Shown here piece after piece: positions 1-6,562 of a stretch of DNA of 14,482 nucleotides. The stretch's first letter is position 1, and the number at the start of each line of letters is the position of its first letter. This DNA is from Candidatus Nomurabacteria bacterium. Its GTDB lineage: Bacteria; Patescibacteriota; Minisyncoccia; Phycocordibacterales; UBA918. The position numbers and the translations under genes were made by a program. Below the pieces are notes generated by a model. That model saw nothing but the letters and a program-made list of their open reading frames with translations, was not told the origin of the DNA and ran no database searches. The stretch is from the NCBI GenBank assembly GCA_943359405.1, contig CALRHO010000015.1, positions 1 to 14,482 of the forward strand, in the 5' to 3' direction.

Positions 1-2
1 CC

Positions 3-131
3 CTATACTACCGCGAGAAGAAACCTGACAAAGACTGGGAGCTCAAAGTGCTTATTGAGGAAGTACTCCGTCTCCACCCTTCATACGGTTCGAGACGTAT
101 CGCACTCCACCTCAAACTCAATCGGGAATAA
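3..131 (+). pseudogene. IS3-family transposase (OrfB-type) remnant, cut at both sides
   Basis: The frame is open from the window edge and ends at TAA 129-131. It encodes about 42 residues ending in HPSYGSRRIALHLKLNRE, which resembles the HTH_21 segment (HPxYGYRRIxxxL) in the N-terminal half of IS3-family OrfB transposases. Those proteins continue for some 200 residues with an rve integrase catalytic domain; here the frame stops just after the HPSYGSRRI segment. The stop codon is formed by the first bases of the RAYT element that follows, so the gene was probably cut by that insertion. The 5' part lies outside the window, so only a fragment can be judged. The family call rests on one short motif. 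Confidence 0.6.
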
Positions 132-132
132 A

Positions 133-152
133 GGGACAGGCACATTTATTTT
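133..152 (+). repeat. Left inverted repeat of RAYT element
   Basis: GGGACAGGCACATTTATTTT, exact inverted partner of 890-909. It lies 40 nt beyond the stop codon of the transposase gene. The bases that follow (153-175), ending in a TCTAATCT-type tail, faintly resemble the ends of the repeat modules at 1849-1911 and 2503-2570. Confidence 0.8.
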
Positions 153-192
153 GTAAATTGTGTGTTCTAATCTTTTATCACAAACCTGACAA

Positions 193-864
193 TTACCCGT
201 TCTTTGGTCTTCCTTTATGGCGAATAGTGGATTCAAGACCATACTTCTCCACCATCGTATCTACCCACTGCGTACGACCAAATGGCGCTCCACGTTTTAC
301 CGAATTTCTAATTTGTTCAAGCTCTTTTTCAGTATCAATAGTGTTAAGCCAAACAGAATAATCATTTTCTGTAGCAAACGGTAATTTTGAAAGTAATTTC
401 TTTTGCTTGTCATTTCCAAAAGTTCGAAGCCAGGCACTTCCCCATCGCCACTCTTCTGGTTTTGTTACCAGGGCTGCCCGGGCAGCATTCTGCTCAACAT
501 ACTTTACAACCATCTTAAGGTGCATATCTTCCTCAACTATGAATGATTTGTACCTTCCTTGGTAGAGGGGTCCTGTGCCGACGGTTTGTGTTTTTGTGTG
601 CACCAAACGAGTGTGTGCGTTAGTGAGCCAATGCATATACTTTCCTAAGTCCCCATCCGCACTCGTCCACAGTACGAGATGCCAGTGATTTGGCATACAA
701 CAATACGCCAGCACCTCTACCGTACTAGTGTGACCTGCTTCACGCAAAATATTCAGGAAGGCTAAATAATCCTCGTCCCTATTAAATATCTGGAGTCTGC
801 CAACGGCTCTGTTAATAACGTGGTATATTTGACCGCCGACATCAACCCGAGCCGCCCGTGCCAT
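193..864 (-). CDS. REP-associated tyrosine transposase (RAYT, Y1_Tnp/IS200-like)
   Basis: A 223-residue HUH single-strand transposase. The N terminus (MARAARVDVGGQIYHVINRA) is the usual RAYT opening; the HUH pair is in MPNHWHLVLW (His60, His62) and the catalytic Tyr122 is in KYVEQNAARAALV. RAYT proteins nick and join single-stranded DNA at REP hairpins and are usually single-copy domesticated relatives of IS200/IS605. The ATG at 864 is preferred over the TTG at 870 because it matches the family N terminus. No Shine-Dalgarno is present; a CATAAT hexamer at 871-876 lies 6 nt upstream, which suggests a leaderless message. Length and domain look intact, so it may be active. The terminal inverted repeats point to this enzyme as their mobiliser, an inference. 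Confidence 0.92.
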   Translation of the reverse strand: MARAARVDVGGQIYHVINRAVGRLQIFNRDEDYLAFLNILREAGHTSTVEVLAYCCMPNHWHLVLWTSADGDLGKYMHWLTNAHTRLVHTKTQTVGTGPLYQGRYKSFIVEEDMHLKMVVKYVEQNAARAALVTKPEEWRWGSAWLRTFGNDKQKKLLSKLPFATENDYSVWLNTIDTEKELEQIRNSVKRGAPFGRTQWVDTMVEKYGLESTIRHKGRPKNG

Positions 865-889
865 GTACAAATTATGCCACGGCTTTCAT

Positions 890-909
890 AAAATAAATGT
901 GCCTGTCCC
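890..909 (-). repeat. Right inverted repeat of RAYT element
   Basis: Exact reverse complement of 133-152, located 25 nt upstream of the transposase start. On the minus strand it is preceded by TAAG, so the 28-codon open frame downstream of the 998-1828 gene ends exactly here. Confidence 0.8.
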
Positions 910-997
910 CTTATTTTTCTCTACCGAGGACTGGCTCACCCACCCCTTCAGGATACGCAAAACTGTAGTCATGATATGCATGACGCGTCTGTGTCCA

Positions 998-1828
998 TCA
1001 TGCGGGTACTTCTTTAGTGGTAGCACTTTGCGTACTACAATCAACTCGCCACACTCTGGAAGTATACTCATTATCTAATTTAGACACCTCCTTCATTTTA
1101 GCAGTAACTGACACAACAACCTTATACCAACGTGTCTTTTTATCATTGCAGGTAGTTGGTGATGGTACCAAAAAATTAAACGACGCAGCGGAACTTGATG
1201 TTGGAAATGGTGCGCTACCCTTAGCGATTTGTTTCAGCTTCTTTACTTTTTCTTTACTCTTAGTTGTAGCCGATGCGGTAATTTCGTAAAGCGTTGCGGT
1301 GTAGGAAAATCGCTCTGGTACCTCTTTAACATCTTCGGCTCCCCACAACTGCACTCCAACTGCTACTTTTTGAGGTAACACTTTTTTATTTAAAAGTGTG
1401 AGCACTGGCATATCTGGCTTCACCATTGCAATCATAAGATTTGCACCCTTCGCCATTACATAATCTGGCTTAAGTGTCTTCTGTGTATACGTTCTATCTT
1501 TAAAAGCAAAGCGCTCGATATTGATAACACTATCGGTATCTGATACACAAGCACCCTTATCACTCACAATATATCCATTATCCGGATACAAGGTGATTGT
1601 GTAGTCTGAACGTTTGCCCGAATAGGTAAGAGTATCAGTATCGGGTCCCCCGTCATAAAAATCATTACCGTTCCCACACATGGCACGGTCAATCACGATT
1701 GCCTCATGTCGTTCTAGTGCCTTTTCGGTGGGATGGTTTGTGACAGCATATACAGAGTGTGCCTCCACTACCAGAAAAAATAATACAAAAACACCTTGTG
1801 CTAGCGAGCGCGTAAGAGTATGTATCAT
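998..1828 (-). CDS. Secreted protein with RTX/hemolysin-associated domain
   Basis: 276 residues. Residues 1-29 form a Sec-type signal peptide (short basic start, hydrophobic core GVFVLFFLVV, cleavage likely after VYA). Residues ~50-110 (NGNDFYDGGPDTDTLTYSG, then YTITLYPDNGYIVSDKG, then DSVINIERFAFKD) match the pattern that follows RTX calcium-binding repeats in secreted hemolysin- and protease-like proteins: GGxGxDTLxYSGxRxDYxI ... DxVxNIExFxFxD. The rest is unrecognised, Lys/Thr/Ser-rich, with two cysteines near the end that might bond. Only one imperfect GGxGxD-like repeat is present, so calcium binding is uncertain. No Shine-Dalgarno; TACGAT at 1835-1840 sits 6 nt before ATG. After the stop the frame stays open for 28 codons up to the RAYT repeat, so the C terminus may have been longer. 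Function unknown. Confidence 0.75.
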   Translation of the reverse strand: MIHTLTRSLAQGVFVLFFLVVEAHSVYAVTNHPTEKALERHEAIVIDRAMCGNGNDFYDGGPDTDTLTYSGKRSDYTITLYPDNGYIVSDKGACVSDTDSVINIERFAFKDRTYTQKTLKPDYVMAKGANLMIAMVKPDMPVLTLLNKKVLPQKVAVGVQLWGAEDVKEVPERFSYTATLYEITASATTKSKEKVKKLKQIAKGSAPFPTSSSAASFNFLVPSPTTCNDKKTRWYKVVVSVTAKMKEVSKLDNEYTSRVWRVDCSTQSATTKEVPA

Positions 1829-1848
1829 ATTTAAATCGTACCATATCT

Positions 1849-1911
1849 CCGGAGACTGGGACTCCGGAGCTCAGGGACAATATTTGAAAGTAAAGTGTTG
1901 TCTAATTCTCT
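1849..1911 (-). repeat. Upstream module A (hairpin plus conserved 40-bp tail)
   Basis: CTCCGG-rich potential hairpin (1849-1869) followed by CAGGGACAATATTT and an AT-rich stretch ending GTCTAATTCT. The 1872-1911 part aligns base for base without gaps to 2531-2570, with roughly eight differences. On the minus strand it lies about 20-80 nt upstream of the start at 1828. It could be a promoter/5' leader module or a REP-like repeat. Confidence 0.6.
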
Positions 1912-1948
1912 GACATTTTGATATCAGACCACAGGTTTCTAGTTTTTA

Positions 1949-2479
1949 TTATCCCTGTCCCCTTTTCTTTTTTCCACCGCAAGAAGCAATTTCAAATAAA
2001 CCACTCATATTGCTGGAAGGTGATTGGCCGTTTAGTGTTTGAAGTCTAATTTTATATAGATCACCTGTTTCGATATTAGCAAAACCTCGCACTCCAGTGG
2101 TAGTGTTGTGATCACGATTTATTTTCCATTCGTAAACACCTTTTGATGAACGTACGGTGTCAAGACGTAAGGTTGTCTGCGGTGTGGTCAAGAGGATATC
2201 AACAGTATCACCGACAACTTCACTTTGGTTCCAGGTTATTTTCATGGTTTCTCCATAGCAGTACTTACTCTTTGCTTCACCACGCTGCAATTCCTTTAGT
2301 TGCGCTTGAAGTTTTACTATGGTGGCCATAAGTTCACTTATGAGAGCCTGGCGTTGTTGAGTGCTCATTTGTGCTGGTACAGCAGTTTCTTCTGCATGTA
2401 TATACCCTGCAGTTGGAATCATTAAGGTAGTTGCCGAAATCATCATGATACACATCGCAGCCACAAATATTTTTTTCAT
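1949..2479 (-). CDS. Secreted coiled-coil protein with Kre9/KNH-like beta domain
   Basis: 176 residues. A clear signal peptide (MKKIFVAAMCIMMISATTLM, cleavage near HAEE, residue ~30) is followed by a short helical coiled coil at 37-65 (QQRQALISELMATIVKLQAQLKELQ), a layout seen in many secreted proteins of CPR bacteria. Residues ~75-168 (MKITWNQSEVVGDTVDILL ... GVYEWKI ... GDLYKIRLQT ... SGLFEI) fit the Kre9/KNH-type Ig-like beta-sandwich found in cell-surface proteins. The two cysteines (CYGE and IASCGG) bracket the domain and may form a disulfide. Probably exported and surface-associated; the ligand is unknown. Start ATG 2479 with TATAGT at 2488-2493, 8 nt upstream, and no Shine-Dalgarno. 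The last codons (KKKRGQG) overlap a CCCTGTCCCC motif resembling the RAYT repeat. Confidence 0.78.
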   Translation of the reverse strand: MKKIFVAAMCIMMISATTLMIPTAGYIHAEETAVPAQMSTQQRQALISELMATIVKLQAQLKELQRGEAKSKYCYGETMKITWNQSEVVGDTVDILLTTPQTTLRLDTVRSSKGVYEWKINRDHNTTTGVRGFANIETGDLYKIRLQTLNGQSPSSNMSGLFEIASCGGKKKRGQG

Positions 2480-2502
2480 ACGGATTAACTATATCATAAG
2501 CA

Positions 2503-2570
2503 CCTCTCCGGCGGCCAGAAAATGGGGGCCAGGGACAATATTTTAAAATAACTTGTAGTCTAATTTTTTG
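2503..2570 (-). repeat. Upstream module B (partner of 1849-1911)
   Basis: Starts with CTCTCCGG and a GGCC...GGCC stem, then CAGGGACAATATTT and a tail ending TAGTCTAATTTTTT, in the same order as module A. On the minus strand it sits about 25-90 nt upstream of the start at 2479. It abuts the duplicated tRNA-Gln 3' end at 2569. Confidence 0.6.
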
Positions 2571-2765
2571 CTGGCGGACAGGGACTCGAAACTTACAGTT
2601 TCAGTACCCTGATTGGATACTTTAGTTCGCTTCGCTCCTAAAGTATCTTAATCAGGCTTCGAGTCCGCGCCACGCTTTCTTTCAGAAAGCTGCGCCTGTC
2701 CGCCAGCACGAGAAAAAGCGCACAAAGGCGCTTTTAACTCTCGTGCTGGCGGACAGGGACTCGAA
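2569..2765 (-). repeat. tRNA-Gln 3'-end palindromic module
   Basis: Direct copies of the last 20 bases of the tRNA plus two bases (22 bp, exact) lie at 2569-2590 and 2744-2765. Between them is an inverted copy split in two: 2695-2713 (19-bp perfect stem with 2739-2757) and TTCGAGTCC at 2658-2666. A hairpin GCTTTC-tttca-GAAAGC is inserted between the two inverted pieces. The 2591-2657 spacer holds a strong stem-loop (GATACTTTAG with CTAAAGTATC, extended by CCTGATT with AATCAGG) and a GAAAC/GTTTC hairpin with a 5-nt loop. A terminator-like hairpin (2714-2735) sits inside the 19-bp stem. The same plan recurs after tRNA-Asp. Confidence 0.85.
2714..2735 (-). terminator. Hairpin downstream of tRNA-Gln
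   Basis: AAAAGCGC-acaaag-GCGCTTTT, 8-bp stem beginning about 10 nt after the tRNA end, followed on the minus strand by TTTTTCTC. Typical intrinsic terminator, but nested inside a longer 19-bp stem made of tRNA 3'-end copies. Confidence 0.65.
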
Positions 2766-2816
2766 CCCCGATAGATGGCACCAAAAACCATAGTCCTACC
2801 ATTAGACGATCCGCCA
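2746..2816 (-). tRNA. tRNA-Gln (UUG)
   Basis: Complete cloverleaf on the minus strand: acceptor TGGCGGA/TCCGCCA (U1-A72 as in other bacterial tRNA-Gln), anticodon stem ATGGT/GCCAT with loop TTTTGGT (anticodon UUG), T-loop TTCGAGT, discriminator G73. CCA is not encoded (GCAC follows). The presence of gatC and gatA in the window fits a route in which this tRNA is charged with Glu and then amidated, an inference. Confidence 0.93.
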
Positions 2817-2884
2817 AATATTTAATTGTTTCTAGAGCCCAGCCAAAAGCCGAGCGCGTCTACGATACCACAAAATACCTTTCG

Positions 2885-3184
2885 TCAAAAGCGATTTTGG
2901 TCGCGTTTTTGGACCTTGTCGATACTACGCTCGAGCGCCGCATCAAGGTTAATACCGTGCGTGTTGGCAAAGCAGGCTAGGGTGTAAAGAATGTCACCGA
3001 GCTCGTCTTCAAAATCCTGCACCTCCTCGCCTGCCTTCTTCTTTTTGGGGCCATACTGGTGGTTGACCAAACGGGCAAATTCTCCTGTTTCTTCCATCAG
3101 CCGCGCAAGGATTTCGTGCGGCGTCCAGTACGGCCAGCCCTTGCCCTCAAACCACTGATGAAGCGCTTGTTGCTCTTTGTTCAT
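2885..3184 (-). CDS. MazG-like nucleotide pyrophosphohydrolase
   Basis: A 99-residue all-alpha NTP-PPase of the MazG-like superfamily, which hydrolyses NTPs or dNTPs to NMP and pyrophosphate using Mg2+. The metal-binding signature is visible: E31-E32-x-x-E35 (LMEETGEFARLV) and E61-x-x-D64 (EDELGDILYTLACFA), the EExxE...ExxD pattern of the family. The length is normal for a single-domain member, which usually acts as a dimer or tetramer. It starts 13 nt after the stop of pyrG on the same strand, so it is probably co-transcribed with CTP synthase and may clean or balance the nucleotide pool. Substrate cannot be told from sequence. No Shine-Dalgarno is visible before the ATG. Confidence 0.85.
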   Translation of the reverse strand: MNKEQQALHQWFEGKGWPYWTPHEILARLMEETGEFARLVNHQYGPKKKKAGEEVQDFEDELGDILYTLACFANTHGINLDAALERSIDKVQKRDQNRF

Positions 3185-3197
3185 AGAAGATTCTAAA

Positions 3198-4916
3198 TTA
3201 CTTTGACTCGTACGCTGCTCTCACAAACGCCGTAAAGAGTGGATGCGGAGCGAGGGGACGAGCAAGGAACTCAGGATGAAACTGGGTACCTACAAAAAAT
3301 GGATGCACGGCCTTCGGCAGTTCCATAATCTCCATAAGGTTTCCATCAGGTGAGGTGCCGGAGAAGACAAGCCCTTGCTTGGTCAGCAGGTCGACGTAGG
3401 TGTTGTTAATTTCATAACGGTGGCGGTGACGCTCCACTATCTCCCCCATCTTGTACGCAGCGCGGGCGATACTGCCTGCCTGTAGTACCGCCGGGTATTC
3501 ACCAAGGCGCATAGAACCACCGAGGTCACCCGTCGCCAGCTTCTGCCGCTGGTCGTCCATCACATGTACGATGAGGTCCTTGGCAGTTGGGTCTATCTCT
3601 TCGGTGCTGGCATTTTTAAGCCCGAGTACATTCTGGGCGTACTCAAGGACCGCCAGTTGCATGCCGTAGCAAATACCAAAATACGGAATCCCCTTGCTGC
3701 GAGCGTACTCAATGACCTTGAGTTTGCCCGGGATACCGGTAGCACCAAAGCCACCGGGTACGAGAATGCCGTCGTACTGATCGAGCTCCCGCAAGCGCTT
3801 GCCGTCGGTAAAGTCAGCACTCGAGCGGTAGACTATCTTGGGCTTAAGGTTCAGTTGATAGGCCGAGTACTTGAGGGCCTCTATCACCGAAAGATACACG
3901 TCAGACAGAATGAAATCACCCGTTGTGAAGTATTTACCCACGACCGCGATTGTAACCTCGGACCGATCTGCCTTGGCGCGTGCAACAAAACGCTTCCAGT
4001 GCGCGAGGTCACTGGGACCCGGCCGGATACCAAGGAGGTCGCACAGACGAGCGGAGAGATTATCCTTCTCGAAATTGAGGGGAATTTCATAGATACTCGC
4101 CACATCCGGCGCACTGATAACATGCTCCTGCCGCACGTTACAGAACGTCGCGATCTTAGCCTTGCGCTTATCATCAACCGGCACCGGACCGCGGGCAATA
4201 ATCAGGTCAGCAAAAACACCAGCACTATTGAGGGTGCGCACCGCCGTCTGTGTAGGCTTGGTCTTCATCTCACCGATGGAGCCAGGAACCGGGAGATAAC
4301 TCACCATGACCGTCGCCACGTCCGCTGGGGCCTCCTGCTTCATAAGGCGAATGGCTTCGAGGAAAAGGATATTTTGGTACTCGCCCACGGTACCACCGAC
4401 TTCAATGAGTGCAACGTCAGCCCTCGCGTCGGTGGCAGCGGTCTTGATGCGACGAATGACCTCCAGTGGTATATCCGGCACAACCTCAACGTTCTTGCCA
4501 CCATATTCGAGATTACGCTCTTTTTTGATAACCGAAAGGTACACACTCCCGGTGGTCATGTAGTTCTTTGCCGGCAAGGACTGTCCAAGAAAGCGCTCAT
4601 AATTGCCCATGTCTTGGTCGGTTTCCAGACCATCCTGGAGCACAAATACCTCACCGTGCTCGGTCGGGTTCATGGTGCCCGCATCGACGTTGATGTATGG
4701 GTCAATCTTGAGCGCCGTAACCGTAAGGCCACGCGCCTTCAGTACACAGGCAATAGAGGACGCAGTCACCCCTTTTCCGACACCGCTCATGACACCACCC
4801 ACAACAAAAAGATACTTGGTGTGTGGGGTGGTGCGGCGGGAGGCAGAAGAAACGCTGCGGCGAGTTGAGTCTTTAGGGTGGCGGGTGGTGGTGCGGCGGG
4901 AGGCAGACTTCTTCAT
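3198..4916 (-). CDS. pyrG: CTP synthase
   Basis: 572 residues. Converts UTP, ATP and glutamine to CTP in pyrimidine biosynthesis. The synthetase domain begins at ~33 (TKYLFVVGGVMSGVGKG, P-loop) and has the DPYINVDAGTMNPTEHGEVFV and ETDQDMGNYERF signatures. The class I glutaminase domain has the triad Cys416 (GICYGMQ), His547 and Glu549 (TQFHPEF). Both domains look intact. Unusual is a basic, Ser/Arg/Thr-rich N-terminal extension of about 32 residues containing the repeat SASRRTT twice, encoded by a 21-bp direct DNA repeat. An internal start for the conserved domain is not evident, as there is no Met between residue 2 and Met43, inside the P-loop. The ATG at 4916 lies 11 nt after ftsX and has no Shine-Dalgarno. 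Confidence 0.96.
   Translation of the reverse strand: MKKSASRRTTTRHPKDSTRRSVSSASRRTTPHTKYLFVVGGVMSGVGKGVTASSIACVLKARGLTVTALKIDPYINVDAGTMNPTEHGEVFVLQDGLETDQDMGNYERFLGQSLPAKNYMTTGSVYLSVIKKERNLEYGGKNVEVVPDIPLEVIRRIKTAATDARADVALIEVGGTVGEYQNILFLEAIRLMKQEAPADVATVMVSYLPVPGSIGEMKTKPTQTAVRTLNSAGVFADLIIARGPVPVDDKRKAKIATFCNVRQEHVISAPDVASIYEIPLNFEKDNLSARLCDLLGIRPGPSDLAHWKRFVARAKADRSEVTIAVVGKYFTTGDFILSDVYLSVIEALKYSAYQLNLKPKIVYRSSADFTDGKRLRELDQYDGILVPGGFGATGIPGKLKVIEYARSKGIPYFGICYGMQLAVLEYAQNVLGLKNASTEEIDPTAKDLIVHVMDDQRQKLATGDLGGSMRLGEYPAVLQAGSIARAAYKMGEIVERHRHRYEINNTYVDLLTKQGLVFSGTSPDGNLMEIMELPKAVHPFFVGTQFHPEFLARPLAPHPLFTAFVRAAYESK
4827..4907. repeat. 21-bp direct repeat inside pyrG N-terminus
   Basis: The same 21 bases occur at 4827-4847 and 4887-4907, exactly 60 bp (20 codons) apart and in frame, so the encoded SASRRTT is duplicated. 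The spacing suggests a tandem duplication of about 20 codons that has diverged between the copies. Confidence 0.8.
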
Positions 4917-4927
4917 AGCGGATAGGG

Positions 4928-5848
4928 CTAGACTCGTAAGTAGCGGGCAACCGCGAGCGTGGATGATACAAAACCAATCGCAATCCCAATCCCCACCAAC
5001 GTTACAAAGAAGTAACTGAAGTTATCGATAAAGTAGGTGAACAGATTGAGTTCAAAGTAAAATTCGGTGCGGGGACCAAGCCAGACGAGAATCGGGTAGA
5101 GAATAAAGAGTGCGAGCACGCCAGAGATGAGACCATACATTACCCCCTGCAACATGAAGGGGCCACGAATGAAGGTGTTGGATGCACCCACGAGGCGCAT
5201 AATGCCAATCTCCTCACGTGAGGTGTAGATAGCGAGGCGAATAGTATTGAAAGAAATCAGTACGGCCGCTACCAACAGTACCACCATGGCAGTAAAACTG
5301 GCACGCTCGACGGCGTCGATGATGGAGGTAAGGGTGTCAATCGACTCCTTGTTACGAGCGTAGTTTATTTCGTCAATAACCGGTGTTTCAGCTGCCGAGC
5401 GCTCACGCTGCTCCTCCAAAAAGCGAGCGATATTTTCGTACTGTGACGTCTCACGCGCCTGGATGGCAATCGTGGCTCCGAGCGGGTTTTCACCAAGTTC
5501 ATCGAGTGCCTGCATAGCAATCTCGTTGTTTTGATAGCGGTCACGGTAGCGCTGGAGTGCATCCTCGCGTGAGAGGTAGGTGACTTGGGCGACATCAGGG
5601 AGCGACTCGATTGCGTCGCGGATAGCGTCAATTTCTTCTGGTGGTGCCTCAGGTACGAAGTAGACATTGATGTCGACTTTAGACTGCAGTGACGAGAGTG
5701 ATGAGGTGAGTAATTGCTCAATAAACATGGTGGCACCAATCACAAACAATGCGACGGTCATAACAAAAATTGACGCCAGCGACACGTACGCATTACGCCA
5801 AAAACCAACAAACCCTGCCCTTACCACGCGACGAATACCCGTGATCAT
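4928..5848 (-). CDS. ftsX: Cell division protein FtsX
   Basis: 306 residues, the membrane subunit of the FtsEX ABC-type complex that couples cytosolic ATP hydrolysis to peptidoglycan hydrolase activation at the septum. Four membrane segments are visible: ~22-44 (SLASIFVMTVALFVIGATM), ~185-205 (FTAMVVLLVAAVLISF), ~228-250 and ~275-298. The extracellular loop (~50-165) carries the conserved VDINVYFVPEAPPEEIDAI and LPDVAQVTYLSREDAL parts. EEIGIMRLVGAS after the second segment is the FtsX cytoplasmic coupling helix region. It begins 9 nt after ftsE; a TGCTATAGT extended -10 at 5857-5862, 8 nt before the ATG and overlapping the ftsE stop, could give an internal promoter. FtsEX can act without FtsZ-ring assembly roles, so the exact role here is inferred. 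Confidence 0.95.
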   Translation of the reverse strand: MITGIRRVVRAGFVGFWRNAYVSLASIFVMTVALFVIGATMFIEQLLTSSLSSLQSKVDINVYFVPEAPPEEIDAIRDAIESLPDVAQVTYLSREDALQRYRDRYQNNEIAMQALDELGENPLGATIAIQARETSQYENIARFLEEQRERSAAETPVIDEINYARNKESIDTLTSIIDAVERASFTAMVVLLVAAVLISFNTIRLAIYTSREEIGIMRLVGASNTFIRGPFMLQGVMYGLISGVLALFILYPILVWLGPRTEFYFELNLFTYFIDNFSYFFVTLVGIGIAIGFVSSTLAVARYLRV

Positions 5849-5857
5849 ACCAAAAGA

Positions 5858-6541
5858 CTATAGCACGTACTTACCACTCTCATCGTCGCGAACAATGCGT
5901 CCCTCGTCCATGGTAATCACCCGACGACCGAGCTCATCGATGACGCCCTTATTATGAGTCGTCATAATGACGGTAGTACCGAGATCATTAATTTTTTTGA
6001 GAATTTGTACCACCTCGTAGGTCGCAATCGGGTCGAGATTGCCCGTCGGCTCATCAGCCACGATGATGTCTGGCTGGTTAACAATCGCACGGGCAATGGC
6101 CACGCGCTGCTTCTCACCACCAGACAGCTCATTTGGAAAGTTCCAGGCCTTGTCATCCAGGTCGACGAGGGCTAGCGCCTGCGGTACGTTTTCAGCAATT
6201 TCTTCATCGCTGCGTCCGTTGGCCTCCATCGCAAAGGCAATGTTTTCGTAAGCAGTCTTGCCCGGCAGAAGTTTAAAATCCTGAAAGACCGTACCAATCT
6301 TCCGGCGGTACTGTGGTAGGCGCGAACGTGGGATTTTGTGAATGTCGAGTGACTCAAAGTAGACCTGACCACTACTTGGTCGATCTTCAGCAATAATCAT
6401 CTTCAGCAGTGTAGTTTTTCCAGCACCTGAGTGACCGACGATTGAAACAAATTCCTTGGGTGCGATCTGGAACGTAACCTCGTGAAGCGCTGCGGACCGA
6501 CCATCTCCGTAGAGCTTCGAGACGTTATCAAAATAGATCAT
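5858..6541 (-). CDS. ftsE: Cell division ATP-binding protein FtsE
   Basis: 227 residues, the usual FtsE length. All ABC ATPase motifs are present in order: Walker A GHSGAGKTT (36-44), Q-loop QDFKLLPGKTAYENI (~88), signature LSGGEKQRVAIARA (~139), Walker B IIVADEPTGNLD (~158) and H-loop TTHN. The opening MIYFDNVSKLYGDGRSAL-type sequence is typical of FtsE. It forms a complex with the FtsX product of the next gene and sits downstream of prfB, an arrangement common in many bacteria. A TATACT hexamer at 6552-6557 lies 10 nt above the ATG, with no Shine-Dalgarno, so a short-leader or leaderless transcript starting within the 21-nt prfB-ftsE gap is possible... here the hexamer lies between the two genes. 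Confidence 0.96.
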   Translation of the reverse strand: MIYFDNVSKLYGDGRSAALHEVTFQIAPKEFVSIVGHSGAGKTTLLKMIIAEDRPSSGQVYFESLDIHKIPRSRLPQYRRKIGTVFQDFKLLPGKTAYENIAFAMEANGRSDEEIAENVPQALALVDLDDKAWNFPNELSGGEKQRVAIARAIVNQPDIIVADEPTGNLDPIATYEVVQILKKINDLGTTVIMTTHNKGVIDELGRRVITMDEGRIVRDDESGKYVL

Positions 6542-6551
6542 AACGGGGTCA

Positions 6552-6557
6552 AGTATA
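6552..6557 (-). promoter_or_regulatory. -10-like hexamer TATACT before ftsE
   Basis: Reads GGTATACTTGACC on the minus strand, ending 10 nt before the ftsE ATG. The same GGTATACT(C/T)GACCC string precedes prfB at 7456-7469, which supports a shared promoter type. A convincing -35 was not found. Confidence 0.5.
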
Positions 6558-6562
6558 CCACG

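Larger units (their letters stand above)
129..913 (-). mobile_element. RAYT element with terminal inverted repeats
   Basis: The unit consists of a Y1-type transposase gene (193-864) between perfect inverted repeats GGGACAGGCACATTTATTTT at 133-152 and, as reverse complement, 890-909. The similarity extends outward to TAA(A/G) at each edge, giving 24 bp with one mismatch. RAYT genes are normally flanked by REP palindromes rather than long terminal repeats, so treating the repeats as the element ends is an inference. Reading frames on both sides stop at the TAA carried by the repeat (129-131 on the plus strand, 913-911 on the minus strand). Confidence 0.6.

Noticed and set aside
911..997. 28-codon open stretch after the stop of the 998-1828 gene as a separate gene
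   Set aside because: No start codon or ribosome-binding site; kept only as a hint that the C terminus was once longer.
3564..4868. Long open frame (434 codons) on the plus strand opposite pyrG
   Set aside because: It mirrors the conserved pyrG codons on the other strand and its translation has no recognisable domain; pyrG explains the region.
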